Assembly (NCBI GenBank): GCA_964527735.1 | Contig: CAZGPG010000001.1 | Location: forward strand, 297,277-361,276 | Direction of reading: 5' to 3' | DNA length: 64,000 nucleotides | Origin: JBEBVQ01 sp964527735 | GTDB taxonomy: Bacteria > Bacteroidota > Bacteroidia > Chitinophagales > Chitinophagaceae | Shown here: positions 24,994 through 33,929 of the stretch, piece by piece | How the letters are laid out: each line of letters starts with the position of its first letter | Position numbering within the stretch: position 1 is the first letter of the stretch | The notes under the pieces: model-generated | Databases searched by the model: none | What the model saw: the letters and a program-made list of their open reading frames with translations, nothing else | Told to the model about the DNA's origin: nothing | Made by a program: the position numbers and the translations under genes

Positions 24994-26408
24994 GCTTCTT
25001 TGTTTTCTTCTGCCAGTCTTGCCTGTTCACTGTACACCGATAGCCGGGCAGCGGCAAGTGGTTGTATATCATACGGCCCGTTTTCGCCCTTTTCCGGAGT
25101 CGGGGGAATAGAAATTTTATGCTGCATCTGCTCCGACGGATCCGGATATTTATTTGTGCCTACCAGAATAATCTTACCAGTTGCAAAATCTTCTTTTTCC
25201 TTAGCTGCAAATGTGCTGATCGTTTCTTGCACAGAACCTGCGCGCAGACATTGCAGGAATCCTCCCGCTGCTTCTATATGCCGGAATCCTTCCCATGCTT
25301 TTTCTGCGATCTGTTTTGTGAGTGTTTCAATAAAATAAGAACCGGCGGCGCTGTCGGATATTTTATCGAAATGGCTTTCATGTTTCAGGATGAGCTGGAT
25401 GTTCCGCGCCATTCTCCGGGAGAATTCATTCTCTCCGCTAAAGCTGCCGTCGAACGGACTTACGCTCAGGCTGTTGCAGCCGCCGGTTACAGCCGCCGTA
25501 GCGGCAGTGGTGGTGCGGAGCAGGTTGTTATAAGCATCGTAGATGGTAAGATGGCGGTGTGCGGTAATGGCGTGTACATAGAGATCATTTTTGATGCCGT
25601 ATGTGTCGAACAGCAATGCAAAAACTTTTCTCAGCGCCCGGAATTTGGCTATTTCAAAAAAATAATCGGTACCTGCAGCCAGTGTTACCTGTACGCGACC
25701 ATCGAACGACGCTGGTGTGAAGCCTGCTTCCGTCCCCGCGCTGATATATGCATGGGCATGTGCCAGCACACAGGCAAGCTGGTATGCGGGCGGAGCACCG
25801 GCATTATGATATATCGATCCGTCAACGCAGCATGTTCTGTACGGTACTGTCCGGGTAAATAATTTCATCCAGGTTTCATAATACGCCTGGTATTGGTCCG
25901 TCTTGCCGCCATACTTTACTGTCTGCCCAATAAAGTCTGCATCAATAGTCATACTCAGTTGCTCCGGTTGCCAGCCTTGAGACGTCATATAAGCCTGTAT
26001 TTTTTCCCGGAATGCAAGGGCGTCCCCTGTCAGGGAGAACTGCAGGCTGATGTACGGAGCGCCGACAGCTCTGAGGAGTATTTCAAGATCCGCTTGGTGT
26101 GCGAGGTGGAAATGCAGGGCCGCGGCGCCATTATCCAGCGCGTGCAGGGCTTTTTTATTGGCTTCCGCTTCGTCCGATACATGGATATCCTCGCAAATCT
26201 CCCAATCGGTATGTGTAAACAAAGGCCGGCATTCGGGTAGCGTAGCAAGGTCTTCAGCAGTGTAAAAGGGCTTTACCATAATGCCCTCTGCAGTGGTGTA
26301 CTGCAGCGTTTCAAATGCTGCTCCCTTCAGGTCTTTAATGGTCTGTTGGATCCATTGCTCCGGGTTTATCGGAGGGAAAGAAGCAAATAATTTATTACCA
26401 CCAGGCAT
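24990..26408 (-). CDS. mutA: Methylmalonyl-CoA mutase, small subunit
   Basis: A 472-residue protein homologous to the barrel domain of the large subunit but without a working B12-binding domain. It carries a family segment near the N-terminus (FASFPPINPEQWIQQTIKDL) and barrel strands such as FFEIAKFRALRKVF. It forms the structural partner in heterodimeric bacterial mutases. The start is ATG 26408, after a purine-rich AAAAAAGAAAAC. The frame is open 11 codons further up to a TTG, which is less likely. The next gene (mutB) overlaps its stop by four bases. Confidence 0.93.
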   Translation of the reverse strand: MPGGNKLFASFPPINPEQWIQQTIKDLKGAAFETLQYTTAEGIMVKPFYTAEDLATLPECRPLFTHTDWEICEDIHVSDEAEANKKALHALDNGAAALHFHLAHQADLEILLRAVGAPYISLQFSLTGDALAFREKIQAYMTSQGWQPEQLSMTIDADFIGQTVKYGGKTDQYQAYYETWMKLFTRTVPYRTCCVDGSIYHNAGAPPAYQLACVLAHAHAYISAGTEAGFTPASFDGRVQVTLAAGTDYFFEIAKFRALRKVFALLFDTYGIKNDLYVHAITAHRHLTIYDAYNNLLRTTTAATAAVTGGCNSLSVSPFDGSFSGENEFSRRMARNIQLILKHESHFDKISDSAAGSYFIETLTKQIAEKAWEGFRHIEAAGGFLQCLRAGSVQETISTFAAKEKEDFATGKIILVGTNKYPDPSEQMQHKISIPPTPEKGENGPYDIQPLAAARLSVYSEQARLAEENKEA

Positions 26409-26464
26409 GTTTTCTTTTTTAGTTATGAATGTTGTGACCAACCTTAAACATCATTCATTTTCAC

Positions 26465-26484
26465 GGGCGAATTCAATTCGTCCC
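26465..26484. repeat. GTAGGGGC-type palindromic repeat, copy 2
   Basis: GGGCGAATT faces AATTCGTCCC with one bulged T, so on the minus strand it reads GGGACGAATT-G-AATTCGCCC, close to copy 1. It lies in the 113-base gap between the anchored-protein gene and mutA and could shape the mRNA end between the two minus-strand genes. Confidence 0.5.
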
Positions 26485-26521
26485 TGCATTACATCATTCA
26501 CCCCTCACCCCTCATCCCTGC

Positions 26522-27076
26522 TCACCCCGCGTGCCCGTAATGCAGCACTCTTTTTGCTTCATCATTAATAACCTGCAAGGCAATATCTGTAGGCATATCG
26601 CCTTCTACGGTGACTACATAGTCTACGATACGTACGTGCAGATCTTTGGCTGTAGCGTCGGGTTTCAGCTGTTGTGATAACTGGCTGACCATGTTGATCT
26701 CCTGTTCTTTTACGTTTTTTACCGTATCCCATACCTGTGCCGATACATAGATTTGCTGGGAGAGGTTATGTTCAAATTCAGAGTTGATCTGTACGGCAAG
26801 CGCCTGCTGAAGTTCTCTGGCAGACATTTCAGAATGATAGACCCGTGGGATCAGGTTGCGGGGCTGTATCCGTTCCAGGAAAACGACCAGCCTTTCATAA
26901 GCCTGAAGGCGTAGGCGCAGGGTTATGTCGTTATTGTCACGAAGCAGAGCCAGTTGCCTCCGTTGTGTCTGGCTGACCAGGAATTTCTGAACGATCAGGT
27001 AGCTGCTGATCAATACGATCAGCGCAGGAAGGGTATATTTCAGGATCTCGAGCAGAGTGGTTACAAACACATTCAT
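26522..27076 (-). CDS. Conserved N-terminally anchored protein upstream of mutA
   Basis: A 184-residue protein with one N-terminal membrane helix (ILKYTLPALIVLISSYLIVQKFLV, about 11-34) and a mostly helical, charged cytoplasmic region. Recognisable blocks include RLQAYERLVVFLERIQPRNLIPRV (about 57-80) and a C-terminal part with DYVVTVEGDMP. I believe it matches a Bacteroidota-specific family (DUF7935-like) often seen near mut genes, but I cannot confirm this. No catalytic motif is visible. It is the first gene of the minus-strand set; its reverse-strand upstream region has TTATTTTG, one base off the TAnnTTTG consensus. Confidence 0.7.
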   Translation of the reverse strand: MNVFVTTLLEILKYTLPALIVLISSYLIVQKFLVSQTQRRQLALLRDNNDITLRLRLQAYERLVVFLERIQPRNLIPRVYHSEMSARELQQALAVQINSEFEHNLSQQIYVSAQVWDTVKNVKEQEINMVSQLSQQLKPDATAKDLHVRIVDYVVTVEGDMPTDIALQVINDEAKRVLHYGHAG

Positions 27077-27295
27077 CAGTATACATTTGATTTACTGCGA
27101 CAAAATAACAACGTTTTTCCTGATTGACGCATTATGAATGTGTTTTGTTGTCATTACTGGTACAATCAGCGGCAAATTATATGGCGTGATTTTTACAGCG
27201 GGCCGGTCACTTTGTGTGCCGGCTTTTTTGCTGTTAAAGACAAATGGATTTCACGGCAGGGTTTTTATTGGAATATTGTATTAACGTGATATTTT

Positions 27296-27646
27296 ATGAG
27301 AACCTACGAATTTGATACGCCGCCGCACGATCAGAGTATGATGATGAATACGATGACCTCGTGTGTCAATAAGGTAGTAAAACAAGGATATACTGATACG
27401 TTCAAGATCACAGACAGGGGGTTGCTTTCCTGCAGCAGGAGCCGGTATTTCAGACCGGAGCAGGTGAGGGTGATCAACTTTTACCGTTTTGAAGGACAAT
27501 CTGACCCTGCTGATAATTCGATCATGTATGTGATAGAAACTTCAGACGGTCTTTGCGGTACTTTGATTGATGCGTATGGTGCATATGCCGATAATCGTGT
27601 CAATAATTTCATGAAAGCAGTGGAAAATATCCATAAAAAAGAATAG
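27296..27646 (+). CDS. Small conserved protein of the family often misnamed phosphoribosylpyrophosphate synthetase
   Basis: A 116-residue soluble protein. The blocks VVKQGYTDTFKI, NFYRFEGQSDPADNSIMYVIETSDGLCGTLIDAYGAYAD match a small Bacteroidota family that databases often label as PRPP synthetase. It is far too short for that enzyme and lacks its PRPP-binding loop, so the label should not be copied. No signal peptide or membrane segment is visible. The function is unknown. It converges on the CHASE3 kinase gene with a 30-base gap. Its start ATG 27296 follows TTTT-rich DNA without a clear ribosome-binding site. Confidence 0.7.
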   Translation: MRTYEFDTPPHDQSMMMNTMTSCVNKVVKQGYTDTFKITDRGLLSCSRSRYFRPEQVRVINFYRFEGQSDPADNSIMYVIETSDGLCGTLIDAYGAYADNRVNNFMKAVENIHKKE

Positions 27647-27676
27647 TAACCCCTGCAACTTGCCAGTGTTCCGTAG

Positions 27677-29068
27677 TTAACTTTCCGCCGGGAAGTATAA
27701 TTTGAAAGTCGCTCCCGCATTGGGATGTCCGTGTGCGAGAATGTAGCCGCTGTGGTTGGCCATTACCCGCTGGGCTATGGCAAGTCCGGCGCCTTTCCCT
27801 TCATATATGGATTGCTGGTTGTGCAGCCGCTGGAACAGCAGGAATATTTTGTGCATGAATTTGTTGTTGAACCCGATGCCGTTATCTGTAATGCTGATCC
27901 TGTAAAAGGTCCTCCCGGCAATCGCCCGGTTAATTTCCGCGAGTTCCGTTCCGTCAACCTTGGTTGCGGTCACGGTAATTAGCGGTGCAATATCTTCATT
28001 GGAAAATTTAAGCGCATTATCCAGCAGCGCTTTAAACAATAATTGTAACTGTGCCGGATAGCCTGTAATTACGGGAAGTTCGCTTAACCGGATATCGGCA
28101 TTTTTATCCTTGATCTTTTTTTCCAGTTCGGCAATAGCCTCCTGTATAATTGTGTTAAGATTCGAAATTTCAGCATCTCCCTGCTCGCTTACAAGGCTGG
28201 TGAGGTCGGCAAGATCTTCAACCAGCTCCTGCATACGAACGGCAGCATTGCTGATACGCTCCATCAGTGCTTTGCTATCTTCATCCAGGTCTTTCTTCTG
28301 CCACAACAGCCGGTTGGCGAATATCTGTATTTTCCGCAACGGCTCCTGCAGGTCATGCGAAGCGGCAAATGCGATCTGCTCCAGCTCGTTATGCGATCTC
28401 CGCAGATCAATCAGCTTTATCTGCAAGTCTTGCTGTGAACGTATTCTCTTCCTGAGCGCATTGATCATCAATATCATTAGCAGTAAGGCAAGCGCGCCAA
28501 AACCGAGATACAAGTACTTGATATTACTGACTGTAAGCTGCTGGTACAGTAATTTATTTTTGTAGTATGCCGACAGGTGGGCGCTCTCGACCCGTTTCAT
28601 TTTTTGTATGAAGTCCATGCACTGCTGCATCGAACCCCGCCCCTTGTAAAAATATACCGGAACTTCTTCTGTCGCAGCAGTATCGGAAAAGTTCAGATTA
28701 TGCTTCAAGTAGGTAAGCCGGGATACCACATAACTGCGTAGCAGGATCACATTACTGTATTGCTCCTGCGTTCCTTCAGTCATTATCTTCAGCTTGTCCG
28801 TGATCGGGATCAGTTTGGAGTGAGACTCGGCAATCAGCCGGATATAGTTGCTGTCGCGGGTGATCATGTACCCACGCTCAAGCCGGTCTATATCTTTGAT
28901 AACCAGTTCAAGCCGGTCGAGCTGCGCCATAACGTTGTATGTCTGCTCTACCTTGTCAATAGCATTAATCAGTGTTTCCAGCCGCTTGACTGAAGTAAAG
29001 GAGAGCACTGTCATAATTACAAATGACAGGAGGAACAATATGGAGATGACGTAGAGTCTTTTTTTCAT
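27677..29068 (-). CDS. CHASE3-type membrane sensor histidine kinase
   Basis: A 463-residue kinase. Membrane helix 1 (about 6-24) and helix 2 (about 188-206) flank a 160-residue periplasmic helical domain of the CHASE3 type (IDRLERGYMITRDSNYI is a typical CHASE3 core). A coiled linker leads to a HisKA domain with FAASHDLQEPLRKI and an HATPase with DNALKFSNEDI, DNGIGF and GKGAGLAIAQ boxes. The HDLQEPLR form groups it with bacteriophytochrome-like kinases. It has no receiver, and no cognate regulator lies beside it, although single-domain regulators at 37033 and 37519 are nearby. It is divergent from rpoN. Confidence 0.92.
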   Translation of the reverse strand: MKKRLYVISILFLLSFVIMTVLSFTSVKRLETLINAIDKVEQTYNVMAQLDRLELVIKDIDRLERGYMITRDSNYIRLIAESHSKLIPITDKLKIMTEGTQEQYSNVILLRSYVVSRLTYLKHNLNFSDTAATEEVPVYFYKGRGSMQQCMDFIQKMKRVESAHLSAYYKNKLLYQQLTVSNIKYLYLGFGALALLLMILMINALRKRIRSQQDLQIKLIDLRRSHNELEQIAFAASHDLQEPLRKIQIFANRLLWQKKDLDEDSKALMERISNAAVRMQELVEDLADLTSLVSEQGDAEISNLNTIIQEAIAELEKKIKDKNADIRLSELPVITGYPAQLQLLFKALLDNALKFSNEDIAPLITVTATKVDGTELAEINRAIAGRTFYRISITDNGIGFNNKFMHKIFLLFQRLHNQQSIYEGKGAGLAIAQRVMANHSGYILAHGHPNAGATFKLYFPAES

Positions 29069-29075
29069 TCCAAAT

Positions 29076-29083
29076 CAAACATA
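29076..29083 (-). promoter_or_regulatory. -7 promoter element of the CHASE3 kinase gene
   Basis: On the reverse strand the sequence reads TATGTTTG, an exact TAnnTTTG, ending only seven bases before the ATG at 29068. Transcription would start at or very near the start codon, predicting a leaderless or nearly leaderless mRNA. A -33 box is not obvious. A TGAGGA/TCCTCA hairpin at 29127-29144 lies further upstream in this divergent spacer. Confidence 0.45.
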
Positions 29084-29270
29084 ATTCATTTTGCTGATTA
29101 ATAGCCCCGGATATTCCCCTGTTTTTTGAGGAAAATAATCCTCACCCCCTAATAGTTTTCATGTATTTTTTATTTTTTATATGCATTCATTTTTCCTTTC
29201 ATTAGTCGTAATTAATTGATTTTCATTTAAAAACAGATATATTTAATAATTAGTGCTGATGCCTGAAATC

Positions 29271-29286
29271 TGGCTTTAAGGTTGCA
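29271..29286 (+). promoter_or_regulatory. Candidate sigma-54 (-24/-12) promoter of rpoN
   Basis: TGGCTTTAAGGTTGCA has TGGC and TTGCA separated by exactly seven bases, the spacing of the -24/-12 consensus TGGCACG-N4-TTGCW. It ends 51 bases before the rpoN start codon, giving a predicted leader of about 40 bases. I looked for the same pattern upstream of other genes in the window and found no equally good match. Confidence 0.6.
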
Positions 29287-29337
29287 TATAAGTACGTAGC
29301 AGAATCATCAGGAGTTTCATCTCAAAAATGCATTGTT

Positions 29338-30762
29338 ATGTTCACACAACACCAGGTACAAAAGCAGCATCTAAAAATACTGCCTCAGCAAATACAATTG
29401 CTGAATCTCTATTTTCTCAACAATCAGGAACTGGAACAGCGTATCAAAACGGAACTGGAGGATAATCCTATTCTGGAAATGACCACTCAGGAGCCTGAAG
29501 CTGCCGGAGAAGACTTGTCATCCGGTGAATCTGTTTCCGATGCGGGGTTAGAATGGGATGATTACCGGGATGATGATATCCCGGACTATAAAACAGAATA
29601 CCAGAATTATTTCTCTGCAGACCAGTTGCCTGAAATACCTATTGTATCCGCAAATTATTTCAGAGATGATTTGAAGCAGCAGCTTCGCCTGCAGGACATT
29701 TCTGAAAATGACAGGATGCTTGCTGAATATCTTGTGGATATGCTGAGTGACCGGGGGCTTATGGACAAACCGCTGGAAGATGTGGCCGATGATCTTTCAT
29801 TCAATATGCAAATACTGGTTGATGAGCAGGAACTGGAACGCATTCTGTCTTTGATCCAGGAGCTGGATCCGGTGGGTATCGGCGCGCGCGACGTGCGGGA
29901 ATGCCTGTTGCTCCAATTGGAGCGGATGAACCGCAGACGGCCGGATATCCGGTGTGCTTACAAACTTGTCCGGGATCATTTTAATGATCTGATGCATCGC
30001 CAGTTTGAGAAAGTGCAGCACAGCCTGAATATTGATGAGGATGAGCTGCGTATTGTACTGCAGAAAATTGGTACGCTGAACTTTTACCCGGTTTCCGAAC
30101 GCGTTACCCTTTTTGAGCCTAAGGACACGATCATCCCTGATTATATCATTAACCGGGATGGTGATGATATCCGGGTAAGCCTGCTGCATGCCAGGTCGTC
30201 TTCTGTCTTCGTAAATCAGTCTCTGTACGAGCAGCTTGCCGGACAGTGCGGAAGCCGCGACAAATCTGCAATACAGTATGTCAGGAATAAGCTGCAGTCT
30301 GCCAGATGGTTTGTACAGGCGGTGAAACAGAGAGAGCATACTATGTTGCAGATCATGGAATGCATCGTCCGGATACAGAAAGAGTATTTTATGGACGGGG
30401 ATATACATTTGCTAAAGCCGATGGTACTGCGAAATGTGGCTGACGAATCCGGTTTGGATATTTCCACCATCTCCCGGATAACAAGTAATAAATATGCCGA
30501 GACACATTTCGGACTGATCTACCTGAAAGATCTTTTCAGCGAAGGTATTGCAGATAAAAAAGGGAAGGTGATCAGCAATAAAGTGATCCAGTCTGTGATA
30601 GAAGAGACCATCAGTAATGAGGATAAGCGCCATCCCTATACCGATCAGCAGCTTGTGCATATACTTACGGGGCAGGGGTATAATATTGCCAGGCGTACGG
30701 TAGCCAAATACAGAGAGCAGATGGGCATCCCGATAGCGCAGATAAGATCGGTCTGGGTTTGA
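29338..30762 (+). CDS. rpoN: RNA polymerase sigma-54 factor
   Basis: A 474-residue sigma-54. Region I is glutamine/leucine-rich (QHLKILPQQIQLLNLYFLNNQELEQRI), region II is acidic (about 60-100), and region III contains the core-binding domain (LDPVGIGARDVRECLLLQLE) and the helix-turn-helix (ESGLDISTISRITSNKY). The C-terminal RpoN box is ARRTVAKYRE, near residues 452-461. Sigma-54 recognises -24/-12 promoters and needs an AAA+ activator to open DNA; one is encoded directly downstream. A candidate -24/-12 sequence precedes this gene at 29271. The length and domain order are normal for the family. Confidence 0.97.
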   Translation: MFTQHQVQKQHLKILPQQIQLLNLYFLNNQELEQRIKTELEDNPILEMTTQEPEAAGEDLSSGESVSDAGLEWDDYRDDDIPDYKTEYQNYFSADQLPEIPIVSANYFRDDLKQQLRLQDISENDRMLAEYLVDMLSDRGLMDKPLEDVADDLSFNMQILVDEQELERILSLIQELDPVGIGARDVRECLLLQLERMNRRRPDIRCAYKLVRDHFNDLMHRQFEKVQHSLNIDEDELRIVLQKIGTLNFYPVSERVTLFEPKDTIIPDYIINRDGDDIRVSLLHARSSSVFVNQSLYEQLAGQCGSRDKSAIQYVRNKLQSARWFVQAVKQREHTMLQIMECIVRIQKEYFMDGDIHLLKPMVLRNVADESGLDISTISRITSNKYAETHFGLIYLKDLFSEGIADKKGKVISNKVIQSVIEETISNEDKRHPYTDQQLVHILTGQGYNIARRTVAKYREQMGIPIAQIRSVWV

Positions 30763-30805
30763 TAATTATTGATTTATTGGTAAATTAACGGTTTGAAATA
30801 TCAGT

Positions 30806-30846
<41 letters not shown>

Positions 30847-30864
30847 TCAACTTGAAAGCAAAAT

Positions 30865-32331
30865 ATGGGTAAACAAATATTGGTAATAGACGATGACAAT
30901 GACATGTGCCTGCTGTTAAATCGTTTTCTGACACGTCATGGATATGTTGTAACGAGTTTTAACACCGGCCAGTCGGCGTTAGGCTGGATGAAAAAAAATA
31001 TTCCTGCATTGGTATTGTGTGATTTCAGACTGGACGATATGACCGGCGCAGAGTTGCTTGCAAAAATAAAAGAGATGCACTCCGGTGTACCGGTAATTAT
31101 TATCACCGGGTATAGCGATGTAAAAGATGCAGTGGAAGTGATGAAGATGGGCGCATACGACTATGTGACCAAACCATTGTTCCCGGACGAGATATTGCTT
31201 ACTATCCGGAAAGCGCTCAGCGAGCAGACAGACCAGAAGACAAGCAGGCAACAGATGCAGGTACCGGGCGCCTCTGCCGTCACCAGGTCAGGGGCTCCGG
31301 CTCCTCAATACATAGATGTTAACGGGCAGTTTATTCCCGGGGAAAGCCCGGAGTTCAGAAGTATTATGCAGCAGATAGATCTTGTGGCGCCCACTAACTA
31401 TAGTGTGATTATATACGGTGAAAGCGGAAGCGGCAAGGAAGTGATAGCTCAGCAGATACACCGCAAAAGCGGGCGAGCAGACAAGCCTTTTATTGCAATT
31501 GACTGTGGCGCCTTATCGCGTGAACTGGCTGGCAGCGAATTGTTCGGACATGAAAAAGGCGCATTCACCGGTGCGATAAACCAAAAGACCGGCAGCTTCG
31601 AAGTAGCGAACGGCGGTACGATCTTTCTGGATGAGATTGCAAACCTTTCGTATGAAATACAGGTCTCTCTGCTGCGGGTAGTGCAGGAGCGGAAAATGAG
31701 AAGGGTAGGAGGCAATAAGGACATCGAGCTGGATGTACGTATCATTGTAGCCAGTAATGAAAAACTATGGGATGCCGCAGGCGTAGGTAAATTTCGAGAG
31801 GATCTGTATCACCGGTTTAACGAATTCAGCATCAGCGTGCCTCCGTTGCGTGAGCGGAAGAAGGATATCATGCTGCTGGCCAACCATTTTCTCCGGCTCA
31901 CCAATGCCGAGCTGGGGAAGAGTATTTCCGGTTTTTCCAAAGAGGTAGAGCATATCTTCCACAATTATGTCTGGTATGGCAATCTCCGCGAGCTGAAGAA
32001 TGTAGTAAAAAGAGCCACTTTGCTTACCGATGGAGATCTTGTAGAAGTGAAGTCGCTTCCGTTTGAAATTACCAATTTTCATAAGCTGCAGTTTGACCAT
32101 GGCACACAACAGGCAGACGATATAAAGGATAGTGCTCCCGTTATGGAGCCGATTGCTGCTTCTTATGGGAATAAGCTGAAGACTGCCAATATTGATGCGG
32201 AATATGAAGTGATACTCGAAGCGTTGAAGCAGGCTGACTTCAATAAGAGTAAGGCGGCGCAATTGCTCAATATTGACAGGAAGACACTCTATAATAAGAT
32301 GAAGCAGTACAAGCAATTCAATAATCAATAA
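30865..32331 (+). CDS. NtrC-family sigma-54-dependent response regulator
   Basis: A 488-residue activator with all three modules. The receiver (1-125) has acidic VIDDDNDM and phospho-acceptor Asp53 (LCDFRLDD). The AAA+ domain has Walker A GESGSGKE (185-192), the sigma-54 contact loop GAFTGA (232-237), Walker B IFLDEI and arginine-finger region FREDLYHRFNEF. The C-terminal Fis-type helix-turn-helix is SKAAQLLNIDRKTLYNKMKQ. It should bind enhancers and open sigma-54 promoters when phosphorylated. Likely partners are the two kinases encoded next, especially the NtrB-like one at 33930. An (AC)19 tract lies just upstream of its start. Confidence 0.96.
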   Translation: MGKQILVIDDDNDMCLLLNRFLTRHGYVVTSFNTGQSALGWMKKNIPALVLCDFRLDDMTGAELLAKIKEMHSGVPVIIITGYSDVKDAVEVMKMGAYDYVTKPLFPDEILLTIRKALSEQTDQKTSRQQMQVPGASAVTRSGAPAPQYIDVNGQFIPGESPEFRSIMQQIDLVAPTNYSVIIYGESGSGKEVIAQQIHRKSGRADKPFIAIDCGALSRELAGSELFGHEKGAFTGAINQKTGSFEVANGGTIFLDEIANLSYEIQVSLLRVVQERKMRRVGGNKDIELDVRIIVASNEKLWDAAGVGKFREDLYHRFNEFSISVPPLRERKKDIMLLANHFLRLTNAELGKSISGFSKEVEHIFHNYVWYGNLRELKNVVKRATLLTDGDLVEVKSLPFEITNFHKLQFDHGTQQADDIKDSAPVMEPIAASYGNKLKTANIDAEYEVILEALKQADFNKSKAAQLLNIDRKTLYNKMKQYKQFNNQ

Positions 32332-32358
32332 AATTTACCTTATATACTACCGGTAGCT

Positions 32359-33894
32359 ATGGAGCCTGATAAAACAACGGATGTTCCGGACTGTACACAA
32401 TTGATCAACAATACTCCCTGCGGAGTATTGATTGTGACAGAACCGGATTTTCGTATTGTGTACCACAACGACCTTTTCCTGCAGTTTACCGGGTATTCGT
32501 CCGCGGATATTCAGAATGAAGGGTTTTCATTGCTGCAGTTGTTCGATTCGTCCCAATACCACCGTTTGCACATCCAGATATCCCGTGCAAAGGAAGACGA
32601 AGCGAAACGCAAACGTTATGTTATATACTCCCTGCCTCATAAAAGCGGTGGTCATTTACAATGCTACATTTATGCTGCCCCTGTTGAGCACACGGGACAG
32701 GAGCAGGAATCCCGGATCCAGTTGTCTATTGTTCCTGAGCTGTCTGCCTGGAGTGTGCCCTATACTTCTTTTGATACAAAGGAGCTTTTTCTGGAGCTGT
32801 TCGGCGATTTCGGATTCGGTACATTCGAGTGGATTATTGTTCCGGATAAGGTATATTGTTCGGAAGGTGTATACCAGATATGCGAGGTAGCACATTCCGC
32901 CAATATTTTTACGTTGAGATCTGTGCGATCCATGCTGCATCCGGAAGACCGGGACCAGGTGATCGCCTCTGTGCTGGCAGTATTTGAAACGGGAGCCACC
33001 TATAATGTGGAAACCAGGATCATTACGCCGAAGAAAAACATCAGGTATATCAATTCTATCGGCAGGATCATCAAGGATGAACATGGCAATCCGTTGAAGC
33101 TGGTAGGAAGCGTGCGGGATATTACCCAACGGAGGGAAAGTGAATTAGCCCTTAAAAAGCATCTTCAGGAGTTGAACCGCTCCAACCGGCAGCTTGAAGA
33201 ATTTGCCTATGTGACCAGCCACGATCTGCAGGAGCCGTTGCGGAAGATCAGCACTTTTTCAGACCGGCTTGCAGAGAAAGTGACCGGTATATTGGATAAG
33301 GAGAGTGTGTTTTATCTCGACCGGATTAAAGCTGCCGCAAACAATATGCGCCTCCTGATCAAAAATCTCCTCGACTTCTCACGCATTACCGAAGGCAGCC
33401 TGTCTTTCTCACAAATCAACCTGGCGTTTATACTGAAAGAGGTAATAGCGGATCTTGAGCTGAAGATCGGAGAGACAAAGGCTATAATATCATCGGATCC
33501 TCTGCCCGTGATCACAGCCGACCCGCTGCAGATGCGCCAGCTTTTCCTGAACCTGATCGGGAACGCGCTTAAATTCAAAAGGGAGGATATTGCTCCCGAG
33601 ATCCGGGTTTCGTGCAGCAGGCTCACGGAGGAAGAAAAGGCAATTGCCGGTGTCGCTACGGTCCGGCAATATTACAGGATACAGTTTTCGGATAACGGTA
33701 TCGGTTTTGAGCCGGAATATGCCGCCCGTATTTTTCAAATGTTTCAGCGGTTGCATGGTAAGACGGAATACCCCGGTTCCGGTATAGGCCTGGCGATCTG
33801 CAAAAAAATTGTAGATTATCATCAGGGGATAATATATGCTGAACGTTTGCCGGAATTCGGCGCGCGCTTTACTGTGATACTACCGGAAGTATGA
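32359..33894 (+). CDS. Soluble PAS-PAS sensor histidine kinase
   Basis: A 511-residue cytoplasmic kinase without membrane segments. The first PAS domain spans about 10-115 (IVTEPDFRIVYHNDLFLQFTGY at its core is a PAS heme/ligand-like fold). A second PAS_3-type domain spans about 145-265 and contains MLHPEDRDQV. HisKA has TSHDLQEPLRKI with His288, and the HATPase shows GNALKFKRED, SDNGIGF and GSGIGLAICKK. It has the same phytochrome-kinase-like HDLQEPLR form as the kinase at 27677, so the two may be paralogues. The gene starts 27 bases after the NtrC-type regulator and ends 35 bases before the next kinase, pointing to one operon. Confidence 0.92.
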   Translation: MEPDKTTDVPDCTQLINNTPCGVLIVTEPDFRIVYHNDLFLQFTGYSSADIQNEGFSLLQLFDSSQYHRLHIQISRAKEDEAKRKRYVIYSLPHKSGGHLQCYIYAAPVEHTGQEQESRIQLSIVPELSAWSVPYTSFDTKELFLELFGDFGFGTFEWIIVPDKVYCSEGVYQICEVAHSANIFTLRSVRSMLHPEDRDQVIASVLAVFETGATYNVETRIITPKKNIRYINSIGRIIKDEHGNPLKLVGSVRDITQRRESELALKKHLQELNRSNRQLEEFAYVTSHDLQEPLRKISTFSDRLAEKVTGILDKESVFYLDRIKAAANNMRLLIKNLLDFSRITEGSLSFSQINLAFILKEVIADLELKIGETKAIISSDPLPVITADPLQMRQLFLNLIGNALKFKREDIAPEIRVSCSRLTEEEKAIAGVATVRQYYRIQFSDNGIGFEPEYAARIFQMFQRLHGKTEYPGSGIGLAICKKIVDYHQGIIYAERLPEFGARFTVILPEV

Positions 33895-33929
33895 TCTGAG
33901 ACACTATTTATTTACACACGGAGACCATT

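Noticed and set aside
27296..27646. Phosphoribosylpyrophosphate synthetase
   Set aside because: Only 116 residues and no PRPP synthetase motifs; the label is a database error for this small family.
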